Below are positions 1 to 6,879 of a stretch of 42,509 nucleotides of DNA, piece after piece (position 1 is the first letter of the stretch; each line of letters starts with the position of its first letter). The notes under the pieces are model-generated. The model worked only from the letters and a program-made list of their open reading frames with translations, was not told the DNA's origin and did not search any database. Origin of the DNA: DATFEN01 sp035691285 (GTDB lineage: Bacteria > Acidobacteriota > Vicinamibacteria > Fen-336); NCBI GenBank assembly GCA_035691285.1, contig DASSJI010000127.1, positions 1 to 42,509 on the forward strand, read 5' to 3'. Both the position numbers and the translations under genes were made by a program.

Positions 1-729
1 CGTGTCGACGGGAGCCACGGCGATGGCGGGCTCATGCCTGGCGCCGGACGCGTCGGCCAGCACGGCGCCGTGCTCGCCCAGCGTGACGATCGCGGCGGGG
101 GCCCGCCGCTGCAGGCGCCGGGCGAGGGACAGGGCCTCGCCGACCGAGGCTGCCGGTGCTGCCTCGCCGAGCAGGGCCGCGCCCTCGTGCTCGTTGACCA
201 CGAGCAGGTCGACGTCGGTCAGCTCCTCGGCGGTCAAGGGCAGCGCCGGCGCCGCGTTCAGGATCACGCGTGCGCCCGCTGCGCGGGCGAGGCTGGCCGC
301 CCTCCGCACCGCGGCGAGAGGGATCTCGAGCTGGAGCACGGCGGCGCGGGCGCCCTCGAAGGCGGCGGCATCGAGGTGCGCCGCCGCGAGCAGGAGGTTC
401 GCGCCCGGCGACACGGAGATGGCGTTCTGGCCGGCAGCGTCCACGGCGATGAAGGCGGCCCCTGTCGGTGCGCCCACGTCGGCGAGCCGGGAGACGTCGA
501 TGCCCTCGCCCGCGAGGGCGGCGCGGAAGGCGCGCCCCTCGGGGTCGTCCCCGACGCAGCCGACCATCCGCACGCTGCTGCCGAGCCGCGCGGCCGCCAC
601 GGCCTGGTTGGCGCCCTTGCCGCCGAGGTGCCTCGTGTGGCCCGATCCCAGCACCGTCTCGCCGGGCCGGGGATGCCGCTCTACGCGGACGACATGGTCG
701 CAGTTGAGGCTGCCGACCACGACGATCAC
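1..729 (-). CDS. rbsK: Ribokinase (PfkB family), 3' end cut by window edge
   Basis: Predicted to phosphorylate D-ribose at O5 using ATP, in the cytoplasm. The reading frame on the minus strand starts at a GTG (729-727) and stays open to base 1, giving 243 visible residues. It begins VIVVGSLNCDHVV and has the PfkB signature GGKGANQAVAAARLG at about residues 35-49, then a run ending VNEHEGAALLG near residue 185. The last visible residues, PVDT, are where the family's DTTGAGD anion-hole and catalytic-Asp motif begins, so only the C-terminal fifth is missing. The GTG overlaps the stop of the upstream nucleoside hydrolase (GTGA). That coupling fits a pathway in which ribose released from nucleosides is phosphorylated. 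Another PfkB sugar or nucleoside kinase is possible, but the N-terminal half is very ribokinase-like. Confidence 0.9.
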   Translation of the reverse strand, partial: MIVVVGSLNCDHVVRVERHPRPGETVLGSGHTRHLGGKGANQAVAAARLGSSVRMVGCVGDDPEGRAFRAALAGEGIDVSRLADVGAPTGAAFIAVDAAGQNAISVSPGANLLLAAAHLDAAAFEGARAAVLQLEIPLAAVRRAASLARAAGARVILNAAPALPLTAEELTDVDLLVVNEHEGAALLGEAAPAASVGEALSLARRLQRRAPAAIVTLGEHGAVLADASGARHEPAIAVAPVDT

Positions 730-1688
730 GACGGGCTCTCCGTCTGCGCAGGCCACCGGCCGTCGCCGACGGCGGCATGCAGCCTCTCCAGGAAGCGCTC
801 CCGCGAGGCGGCGAGCACGACGTCCACGTTGGGCTCCCGCCTCAGGACCCCGAGGCGGTCGACGACGGTCTGGCCGCGGCACAGTCCGTCCGAGGTCTCG
901 ACGGCGACGTGGAGGCGAGCGCTCGACGTCACGACTCCAGGGTCGAGGGCGACGGCCATCGCGATCGGGTCCGGCAGGTCGAAGCCGTCGAGCTTCATCT
1001 CCTCCCGGGCGAAGCGCTCGACGCGATTCTGGATGTCCACGCAGAACCGGGCGAGGGGCGTGCCGACCTCGCGGAGGCGCGCGGCGGCCTCGGCGTCGAG
1101 GACCGCGTACTTCCTCGAGATGTCCCAGCCGACCAGCGTGAGGGGCAAGCCGGCACCGAGAACCGCGGCGGCGGCCTCCGGATCCACCCAGAAGTTGTAC
1201 TCGGACACGGGCGTCACGTTGCCGACGCTGTCGCTCGCGCCACCCATCACGACGCAGCGGCCGACCTCCCGGGCGAGGCGCGGCTCGCGCCGCAGCGCAA
1301 CGGCCAGGTTGGTGAGCGGGCCCAGCGCGACCAGCGTGAGCTCGCCGGGCCAGCGACGCGCCGCGTCGACGATGACGTCGGCGGCCTCTCCCGGAGCCGG
1401 GCGGCGCCCGTGGAGCGGCAGGCCGATCTCGCCCATGCCGTCACGGCCGTGGACCTGCTGGGCCGTCTCCAACGTCCGCGTCAAGGGTGCGGCACGTCCG
1501 GCGAAGACCGGCGCGCTCGAGCCGCACAGCTCGACGGTGTAGAGCGCGTTCTGCACGCCCTGCGCGAGCGGGACGTTGCCGGCCACGACGGTGACCGCCT
1601 CGACGCGCACGTCCGGCGCACGGAGCGCCATGACCAGCGCCACGGCGTCGTCCGAAGCGGTGTCTGTGTCGATCAGGAAGCGTCGCAA
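726..1688 (-). CDS. Inosine/uridine-preferring nucleoside hydrolase
   Basis: Hydrolyses the N-glycosidic bond of ribonucleosides, releasing base and ribose. The 320-residue protein has the calcium-site start FLIDTDTASDDA (D7, D9, D13, D14), AGNV with N38, GPLTNLA at 123-129, VMGG near 148, EYNFWVDPEAA at 163-173 and the late Asp in LPDPIAMA (D240). Length and motif order match the IunH/Rih family. The residue before D240 is proline (P239), where RihA/RihB-like enzymes usually have a histidine, so substrate range or leaving-group activation may differ. The start is a TTG at 1688: no ATG or GTG gives the conserved N-terminus. The gene ends in a GTGA overlap with the ribokinase gene, so the two are probably co-translated. 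Confidence 0.93.
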   Translation of the reverse strand: MRRFLIDTDTASDDAVALVMALRAPDVRVEAVTVVAGNVPLAQGVQNALYTVELCGSSAPVFAGRAAPLTRTLETAQQVHGRDGMGEIGLPLHGRRPAPGEAADVIVDAARRWPGELTLVALGPLTNLAVALRREPRLAREVGRCVVMGGASDSVGNVTPVSEYNFWVDPEAAAAVLGAGLPLTLVGWDISRKYAVLDAEAAARLREVGTPLARFCVDIQNRVERFAREEMKLDGFDLPDPIAMAVALDPGVVTSSARLHVAVETSDGLCRGQTVVDRLGVLRREPNVDVVLAASRERFLERLHAAVGDGRWPAQTESPS

Positions 1689-1748
1689 GATGCCCGTCCG
1701 CGGCCGCCAAGCGTACTCCAGTCGGAGTGCCGCCCGCGCCCGCGGTGG

Positions 1749-1754
1749 TACGAT
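1749..1754 (+). promoter_or_regulatory. Possible -10 hexamer (TACGAT) of a leaderless transcript
   Basis: TACGAT stands 8 nt before the ATG at 1763. The start has no Shine-Dalgarno sequence. In leaderless bacterial mRNAs the -10 box lies about this far from the start codon. No clear -35 element is seen. The call is based on sequence and spacing only. Confidence 0.35.
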
Positions 1755-1762
1755 GCCGTCGG

Positions 1763-3352
1763 ATGGCGGAGGCGCGCGTCTCGCAGCAGGACGACGTCGA
1801 GTCGGCCCGGCGCAAGGCGGAGGAGCTGCGCCTGCCCTTCGACGCCCTCGACCGCCCTCCCGATCCCGCCCTCTGGGCGAACGTGCCTCTCGACGTCCTG
1901 GTGCGCTTCCATTGCGTCCCGGTGGCGCGCGACGGAAGCCGCCTGGTCCTGGCCTTCGGCGGTCTCGACGACATCCTCAAGGTCGACGAGGCCGAGTTCC
2001 ACCTGGGCCGGCCCATCGACGCGCGGGTGGCCCCCGCCGAGCGCGTGGGCGAGCTGCTGCGCCGCCACCGCGGCGGCGAGATGCTCCTCGAACGCGCCAG
2101 CGAGGCGCTGCGCCTCCAGCTCGTGCCCGAGGACGACACGGCGGCGGTCGACCTGGCCGCGCTGCCCGCCGAGAGCCCCATCGTCCGCCTCGTGGACTCC
2201 CTCGTCGTCGGCGCCATCGAGCGGCGAGCCTCGGACATCCACATCGAGACGAAGGATCGCGAGGTCCTCGCCAAGTACCGGATCGACGGCGTCCTCCACC
2301 CCGCCATCGAGCCCATCGACAAGCGCCATCACGACACGATCCTGAGCCGCATCAAGGTCATGGCCGAGCTGGACATCGCCGAGAAGCGCGTGCCCCAGGA
2401 CGGCCGCTTCCGGCTCAAGGTCCAGGGCCGCACCATCGACTTCCGCGTCTCGATCATGCCGTCGATCCACGGCGAGGACGCCGTGATCCGGGTGCTCGAC
2501 AAGGAGTCGCTCAACGCCGAGTTCCGCAACCTGCGCCTGGACGTCCTCGGGTTCGTGGAGAGCGACCTGCGCAAGCTGCGCAAGTACATCACCGAGCCCT
2601 ACGGCATGGTGGTGGTGACGGGCCCGACCGGCTCGGGGAAGACGACCACGCTCTACGCCGCGCTCTCCGAGATCGCGACGCCCGAGGACAAGATCATCAC
2701 CATCGAGGATCCGGTCGAGTACCAGATTCCCCTCATCACCCAGGTGCCGGTCAACGAGAAGAAGGGGCTGACGTTCGCCCGCGGCCTGCGCTCGATCCTG
2801 CGCCACGACCCGGACAAGATCATGGTGGGCGAGGTGCGCGACCCCGAGACGGCGCAGATCGCGGTGCAGTCGGCTCTCACCGGCCACCTGGTCTTCACGA
2901 CCGTCCACGCCAACAACACCTTCGACGTGATCGGGCGCTTCATCCACATGGGCGTCGAGCCGTACAACTTCGTCTCGGCCCTCAACTGCGTGATGGCGCA
3001 GCGGCTCGTGCGGGTGCTGTGCCGCGCCTGCAAGGTCGAGGCGACGGCCTCGGCCCAGCTCCTGCGCGAGTCCGGCCTGGACCCGGACCTGTACGCGGAC
3101 CAGCCGTTCTTCGACGCGCCCGGCTGCGCCGAGTGCGCCTACACCGGCTTCCGGGGCCGCACGGCCATCGCCGAGATGCTGGACATGTCCGACCGCATCC
3201 GGCAGATGATCCTGGAGCGCCGCCCCGCGGCGGAGATGAAGCAGGCCGCCCGCGAGGAGGGCATGTCGTTTCTCCGGGAGTCCGCCCTCGACCGCGTCTT
3301 CTCGGGCATCACCACGCTTCGCGAGATCAACAAGGTCACGTTCGTACAGTGA
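1763..3352 (+). CDS. GspE/PilB-type secretion or pilus assembly ATPase
   Basis: Hexameric cytoplasmic ATPase that powers type II secretion or type IV pilus extension. The 529-residue product has an N-terminal MshEN-like region (about 1-115) and the linker signature ASDIHIE near 158. Walker A is GPTGSGKT at 287-294 and the Asp-box/Walker B region DKIMVGEVRDPET starts near 351, followed by the His box FTTVHANN. A zinc tetracysteine is present (C420, C423, C455, C458). I chose ATG 1763 over the in-frame upstream start at 1727 because the upstream residues are not family-like. The gene has no other pilus or secretion gene beside it in this window, so its partner system must lie elsewhere. Its stop overlaps the GTG of the next gene (GTGA). 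PilB and GspE cannot be separated from sequence alone. Confidence 0.93.
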   Translation: MAEARVSQQDDVESARRKAEELRLPFDALDRPPDPALWANVPLDVLVRFHCVPVARDGSRLVLAFGGLDDILKVDEAEFHLGRPIDARVAPAERVGELLRRHRGGEMLLERASEALRLQLVPEDDTAAVDLAALPAESPIVRLVDSLVVGAIERRASDIHIETKDREVLAKYRIDGVLHPAIEPIDKRHHDTILSRIKVMAELDIAEKRVPQDGRFRLKVQGRTIDFRVSIMPSIHGEDAVIRVLDKESLNAEFRNLRLDVLGFVESDLRKLRKYITEPYGMVVVTGPTGSGKTTTLYAALSEIATPEDKIITIEDPVEYQIPLITQVPVNEKKGLTFARGLRSILRHDPDKIMVGEVRDPETAQIAVQSALTGHLVFTTVHANNTFDVIGRFIHMGVEPYNFVSALNCVMAQRLVRVLCRACKVEATASAQLLRESGLDPDLYADQPFFDAPGCAECAYTGFRGRTAIAEMLDMSDRIRQMILERRPAAEMKQAAREEGMSFLRESALDRVFSGITTLREINKVTFVQ

Positions 3353-3789
3353 GCCACGAGAACCCGGACGAGGGCCGGATCCGGGGCCTGCTCGAGAGCG
3401 CGCGCCGCATCGCCATCGTGGGGCTCTCGCCGAAGCCGCACCGGGACTCGAACCGCGTGGCGCGCTACCTCCTGGAGCACGGCTACGCCGTGATCCCGGT
3501 CTATCCCCGCGACGAGACGATCCTCGGACAGCCGGTGTTCCGGCGCGTCCAGGACATCCCCGGCGGCGTCGACATCGTCGACGTGTTCCGGCGCAGCGAG
3601 ACGCTGCCCGAGGTGGCCGAGGACGCGATCGCCGCGAAGGCGAAGGCCCTGTGGTTCCAGCTCGACTGCGTCCACGAGGGCGCGGCGGCGCGCGCGGCCG
3701 CGGCGGGCCTGACCGTCGTGATGGACCGCTGCATCATGGTCGACCACGGCGCGCTGCTCGGGCGCGGCCATCGCGGCGGCGGCGGCTGA
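3349..3789 (+). CDS. CoA-binding domain protein (YccU type)
   Basis: A 146-residue single-domain Rossmann-fold protein of the CoA_binding_2 family. Supporting segments are RIAIVGLSPKPHRDSNRVAR (about 18-37), the strand YAVIPVYPRDETILGQPVF, then VDIVDVFRR and the conserved C-terminal MDRCIMVDH. Family members bind CoA or a related nucleotide, but their physiological role is poorly known. Translation starts at the GTG that overlaps the stop codon of the secretion ATPase, so the two are co-expressed. A functional link between them is not obvious, and the pairing may only be positional. The C-terminus ends in a short Arg/Gly tail (GRGHRGGGG). Confidence 0.88.
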   Translation: MSHENPDEGRIRGLLESARRIAIVGLSPKPHRDSNRVARYLLEHGYAVIPVYPRDETILGQPVFRRVQDIPGGVDIVDVFRRSETLPEVAEDAIAAKAKALWFQLDCVHEGAAARAAAAGLTVVMDRCIMVDHGALLGRGHRGGGG

Positions 3790-3811
3790 GCGCCGACGCG
3801 TGGACGATTTT

Positions 3812-3828
3812 CGTCACCCTCGGTGACG
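3812..3828. other. Short perfect hairpin in the gap 3790-3963
   Basis: CGTCACC and GGTGACG form a 7-bp stem with a 3-nt loop, 22 nt after the stop codon at 3789. A further GCGTGACG follows at once. No T-run follows, so an intrinsic terminator is doubtful. It could equally be a protein-binding dyad. Nothing else is visible in the rest of this 174-nt gap except GGGAGG before the ATG at 3964. Confidence 0.3.
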
Positions 3829-3963
3829 CGGCGTGACGAGCCTCCCCCGGCCCTCGGACTGGAGCCATCTCCCAAGTGACTGATCAGGGACGCCTTGCAG
3901 CGAGCGCTCGGCGAGCGTCACTGCTAGCACGCGGCGTGCATCCAGACCTCCAGGGAGGCGCAG

Positions 3964-4563
3964 ATGGCCGAGAGCCTCGTGCGCGAAGAGACGCCGCTCG
4001 AGTTCTTCCGGGAGCGGCTCGGAAGAGCGCTGGAGCACCAGCGGGTCTCCACGTCCGCCTTCACCGAGTTCTACCTCGTCAACCTGCTGAGCGCCGCCGT
4101 GCGCGGCGACCTCGTCCCCGGGCCGGAGCCGGGCTTCGACGAGACCCCTCTCGCCCTGCTGTACGCCCGCGCCATGGAGGCCGCGCGCCACGAGCGGGCG
4201 CGGCTCCTGCGCCTGCTGGGAGATTCGGCCCTCTTCGTCTCGGGCTTCTTCGCCGAGAGCCTCGACCGCAAGCTGGCGGACGCCGCGTACTACCGCACGC
4301 TGGGAGGCCGCGCCTACGCGCGTCTCTCCAGCGAGGAGACGCTGCCCTTCGGGCCCAACGTGTTCGGCGAGCTGGGCGAGCGTTTCGGCCAGTTCGCCGA
4401 CGTGCTGTCCGAGGTCTCCGAGGCGACTCGCCTCAGCCGGCCCGTCGCCCTCTTGAAGCTCTACGAGCGCTGGGTCGTCACCCGCAGCCGACGCGCGGCG
4501 CTGCTGCTCGTCGAGCAGGGCATCAACCCCCAGACGCCCGCCGCGGTGGAGCGGCCGTGCTGA
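3964..4563 (+). CDS. Conserved-looking hypothetical helical protein, 199 aa
   Basis: I do not recognise a named family. The protein is mostly alpha-helical, soluble and without a signal peptide or transmembrane segment. It has well-defined segments such as FTEFYLVNLLSAAV (about 32-45), ALFVSGFFAESLDRKL (about 90-105) and LLKLYERWVVT near 162, the sort of ungapped hydrophobic pattern seen in a genuinely conserved fold. GGGAGG lies 5 nt before the ATG, so the start is well supported. It overlaps the next gene by 7 nt. My impression is that similar pairs of unknown proteins occur in other GC-rich soil bacteria, but I cannot verify that here. No catalytic motif is evident. Confidence 0.8.
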   Translation: MAESLVREETPLEFFRERLGRALEHQRVSTSAFTEFYLVNLLSAAVRGDLVPGPEPGFDETPLALLYARAMEAARHERARLLRLLGDSALFVSGFFAESLDRKLADAAYYRTLGGRAYARLSSEETLPFGPNVFGELGERFGQFADVLSEVSEATRLSRPVALLKLYERWVVTRSRRAALLLVEQGINPQTPAAVERPC

Positions 4564-5186
4564 GCGAGGTCCTCGTCGACGTCCAGCGGCGCCTCGAGGC
4601 GCTCTACGCACTGGATCCGGAGCCGCCGGTGACCGACTTCCTCGTCGATCAGGCGGCGGCGCTTTCGCCCGGCAGCCGCACGCTGGTGGCCCAGGAAGGC
4701 GACGAGGTGCGCCTCGGCGTCGTCCTCGACGGGGAGGTCCGCGACGAGGTCGCGCGGGCCGATCCCCGCGTCCGTCTCGACGCGGGCAACCTCGCCGCGC
4801 TCTGCACGCTGACCGAGGAGGTCAGCCACTTCCTCTACGTGCTCTTCTGCGCCCGCTGCCGGCGCAGCGTCACGCAGCTCGAGCTGGAGCTGCAAGGCGA
4901 GGTGGACAAGTACCTCACCGCGGTGTCCCTGCTCTCCGTCCAGAACGAGGGCGCGGTGTCGCGCCGGCTCCGCGACCTCCTTTTCCGCAGCTACAGGCTG
5001 CGAGAGGGCCTCGCCGGCGAGAGCGCCGAGCGCTACCGCGAGGCGAGCCGTCTCGCCTGGACCTACTGCGGCTACCTCGAGAGCGCGTTCCTCCGGCGCG
5101 CGCGACTCGTCGAGCTGCGTCGCGAGGCGCGTCGCTTCTACCGCCTCGGCCAGCAGGACAAGCTCCTGAAGATCGCGGCGCTCTGA
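4557..5186 (+). CDS. Hypothetical helical protein, 209 aa, coupled to the gene upstream
   Basis: The frame starts at GTG 4557, inside the end of the previous gene, and reads VLSEVLVDVQRRLEALYALD. The protein is soluble and rich in Leu, Arg and Glu. The middle contains LCTLTEEVSHFLYVLFCARC (about 82-101), and the C-terminal half is a helical bundle with many aromatic residues ending in YRLGQQDKLLKIAAL. C98 and C101 form a lone CxxC that does not look like a full zinc site. I recognise no family. The 7-nt overlap with the 199-residue protein and the shared helical character suggest that the two products act together, perhaps as a complex. That is inference only. Confidence 0.78.
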   Translation: MLSEVLVDVQRRLEALYALDPEPPVTDFLVDQAAALSPGSRTLVAQEGDEVRLGVVLDGEVRDEVARADPRVRLDAGNLAALCTLTEEVSHFLYVLFCARCRRSVTQLELELQGEVDKYLTAVSLLSVQNEGAVSRRLRDLLFRSYRLREGLAGESAERYREASRLAWTYCGYLESAFLRRARLVELRREARRFYRLGQQDKLLKIAAL

Positions 5187-5207
5187 GCGCCGACCGCGGG
5201 CGATCGG

Positions 5208-5933
5208 CTACAGCGCCGGCCGCTCCAGGCCCGGCGGCGCCTGCGGCGGCTCGTCGGCGAAGCGGACGCGCACGCGGTGCGCCGCCCCGTCCTCGAAGCC
5301 CTGCCGCAGCCAGCGCTCCACGAACTCGCCGATCGTGCGGCGGCCGGTGTCGCGGACGAGCGGCACGTGGTCGCGCGCCCGCGCGCGCGACAGCTCCGTA
5401 AGGCCGGCCTTGAGACGCTCGAGGGCCTGCGCCTCGTCCCGCAGCAGGCTGCCCTGTCGCACGACGTAGCGGATGGCAGAAGGATCGACGGCCGGCGTGT
5501 TGAACTCGATCGCAGGCGCGGTGGCCTCCAGGAGCGCTCCTTCGAGGCGGAAGCTCCACGCCTTGTCGAAGTCCACGAAGTACGTGTAGGTCACCGGCGC
5601 GCGGGCCTCCACGACCACGTCCGGGAGCTGGAGCTGGCCCCAGAAGAGCGAGGTGGCGTCGGTGCGCTCGAACAGCTCGGTCTGAAGCAGCTCGGCGAAC
5701 TGCAGGCGCGCGGTCCCGTTCAGCCGGGTGGCCTCGCTGGCGAAGCGGGTCAAGAGCGTTCCCGTCCGAAATGCCTCGGCCACGCGCCGCATCTCGCTCG
5801 CCAGCTCGCGCCCCTTCTCGAGCGCCTCTCCGGGCGCTCTCGAGAGCGAGCGGAGGACCAACAGGCCCGAGCCTGCAACGATCACCGCGATCGCCACGGC
5901 AGCGACCGGCCAGGCACGCCGCGCCTCCGTCAT
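5208..5933 (-). CDS. Membrane-anchored protein of unknown function (possibly DUF4230-like)
   Basis: A 241-residue protein with one N-terminal membrane helix (AVAAVAIAVIVAGSGLLVL, about 10-28) and a large domain outside the membrane. The domain has beta segments containing VTYTYFVDFDKAWSF and IEFNTPAVDP, then a long helix and an Arg-rich end. The order of a membrane anchor, a beta core around a 'Y.Y.VDFDK' stretch and a long C-terminal helix reminds me of DUF4230 proteins, but the match is by layout and is not firm. It is transcribed away from the deacetylase-like gene across a 40-nt divergent gap. A TAGCAT hexamer 6 nt before its ATG may be the promoter -10 of a leaderless mRNA. Confidence 0.7.
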   Translation of the reverse strand: MTEARRAWPVAAVAIAVIVAGSGLLVLRSLSRAPGEALEKGRELASEMRRVAEAFRTGTLLTRFASEATRLNGTARLQFAELLQTELFERTDATSLFWGQLQLPDVVVEARAPVTYTYFVDFDKAWSFRLEGALLEATAPAIEFNTPAVDPSAIRYVVRQGSLLRDEAQALERLKAGLTELSRARARDHVPLVRDTGRRTIGEFVERWLRQGFEDGAAHRVRVRFADEPPQAPPGLERPAL

Positions 5934-5939
5934 GGGAGC

Positions 5940-5945
5940 ATGCTA
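5940..5945 (-). promoter_or_regulatory. Possible -10 hexamer (TAGCAT) of a leaderless transcript
   Basis: On the minus strand TAGCAT ends 6 nt before the ATG at 5933. No Shine-Dalgarno lies between them. It sits in the 40-nt divergent gap opposite the plus-strand TAGAAT at 5959. The call rests on spacing only. Confidence 0.28.
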
Positions 5946-5958
5946 GCAGGCCCGCTGC

Positions 5959-5964
5959 TAGAAT
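5959..5964 (+). promoter_or_regulatory. Possible -10 hexamer (TAGAAT) of a leaderless transcript
   Basis: TAGAAT matches TATAAT at five of six positions and stands 9 nt before the GTG at 5974. The intervening bases are all G or C, with no Shine-Dalgarno. This is one of the better examples of the pattern in this window. Confidence 0.42.
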
Positions 5965-5973
5965 CCGCGCGGC

Positions 5974-6879
5974 GTGCTGCCGTTCAAGCTGGTGTTCCAT
6001 CCCGACTTCAACGTGAACATGGGAGCCCACGTGTTCCCCGCCCAGAAGTACCGCCTGCTCCGCGAGCGGCTGCTCCACGAGAGGCTGGCCTCCCAGGAGG
6101 ACTTCGTCGCGCCCGAACCGGCCGACGACGCCGACGTGCTGCGCGTCCACACGCCCGAGTACGTGCGCAAGGTGAAGTCGGGGGACTTCACGCCCGTCGA
6201 GCTCAGGACGCTGGAAGTTCCCTGGTCCAGGGCGCTCGTGCGGGCCGTCTGGCTGGCCGCGGGCGGCGCCCTCCTGGCGGGCCGCCTCGCCCGCCGCGAC
6301 GGCTGCGCCTTCCTCCTCGGCGGCGGCTTCCATCATGCGTTCCCGGACCACGGCGAGGGTTTCTGCCTCGTCCACGACGTCGCGGTCGCCGCGCGCGGCC
6401 TGCGCGCCCGCGGCGAGGCGCGGCGGATCACGATCGTGGACCTCGACGTGCACCACGCCAACGGCACCGGAGCGATCTTCGCGGGGGATCCCGACACGTT
6501 CACCGTCTCGCTGCACCAGGAGAGCTACTACCCGGCTGACCGGCCCGCCAACAGCATCGACATCGGCCTGCGCGAGCGGACCGGCGACGCCGCGTACCTC
6601 GCGGCCCTCGACGACCCCCTGCGGGCCGCGCTGGAGTTCCGGCCCGACGTCCTCTTCTACCTCGCCGGCGCCGATCCCTACGAGCGCGACCGCCTGGGCA
6701 GCCTGAAGCTCACGCTGGACGGACTCGCGGAGCGCGACCGCCGCGTGTTCCGCGCGGCCCATGACGCCTCGGTCCCGGTCGCCGTCGCGCTCGCCGGCGG
6801 CTACGCCGAGCGACCGGCCGACACCGTAACGATCCACTACCAGACCGTGGCGGCGGCGGCAGAGGTCTTCGCCGCGTGA
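5974..6879 (+). CDS. Histone-deacetylase-superfamily amidohydrolase (AcuC/APAH-like)
   Basis: A zinc-dependent deacetylase-fold enzyme of 301 residues. The active-site His pair is in GGFHHA (H120, H121). The metal ligands are D158 and H160 in VDLDVHHANGTG and D234 in LAGADPYERDRLG, and the closing ALAGGYA motif is near 267. All core catalytic positions are therefore present. Bacterial relatives deacetylate acetyl-CoA synthetase, polyamines or other small amides, and the substrate cannot be read from the sequence. The start is GTG at 5974 without a Shine-Dalgarno but with TAGAAT 9 nt upstream. Its stop overlaps the GTG of the ROK kinase (GTGA), so the two are coupled. Deacetylation followed by phosphorylation of an amino sugar would be one reading, but that is speculative. 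Confidence 0.92.
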   Translation: MLPFKLVFHPDFNVNMGAHVFPAQKYRLLRERLLHERLASQEDFVAPEPADDADVLRVHTPEYVRKVKSGDFTPVELRTLEVPWSRALVRAVWLAAGGALLAGRLARRDGCAFLLGGGFHHAFPDHGEGFCLVHDVAVAARGLRARGEARRITIVDLDVHHANGTGAIFAGDPDTFTVSLHQESYYPADRPANSIDIGLRERTGDAAYLAALDDPLRAALEFRPDVLFYLAGADPYERDRLGSLKLTLDGLAERDRRVFRAAHDASVPVAVALAGGYAERPADTVTIHYQTVAAAAEVFAA

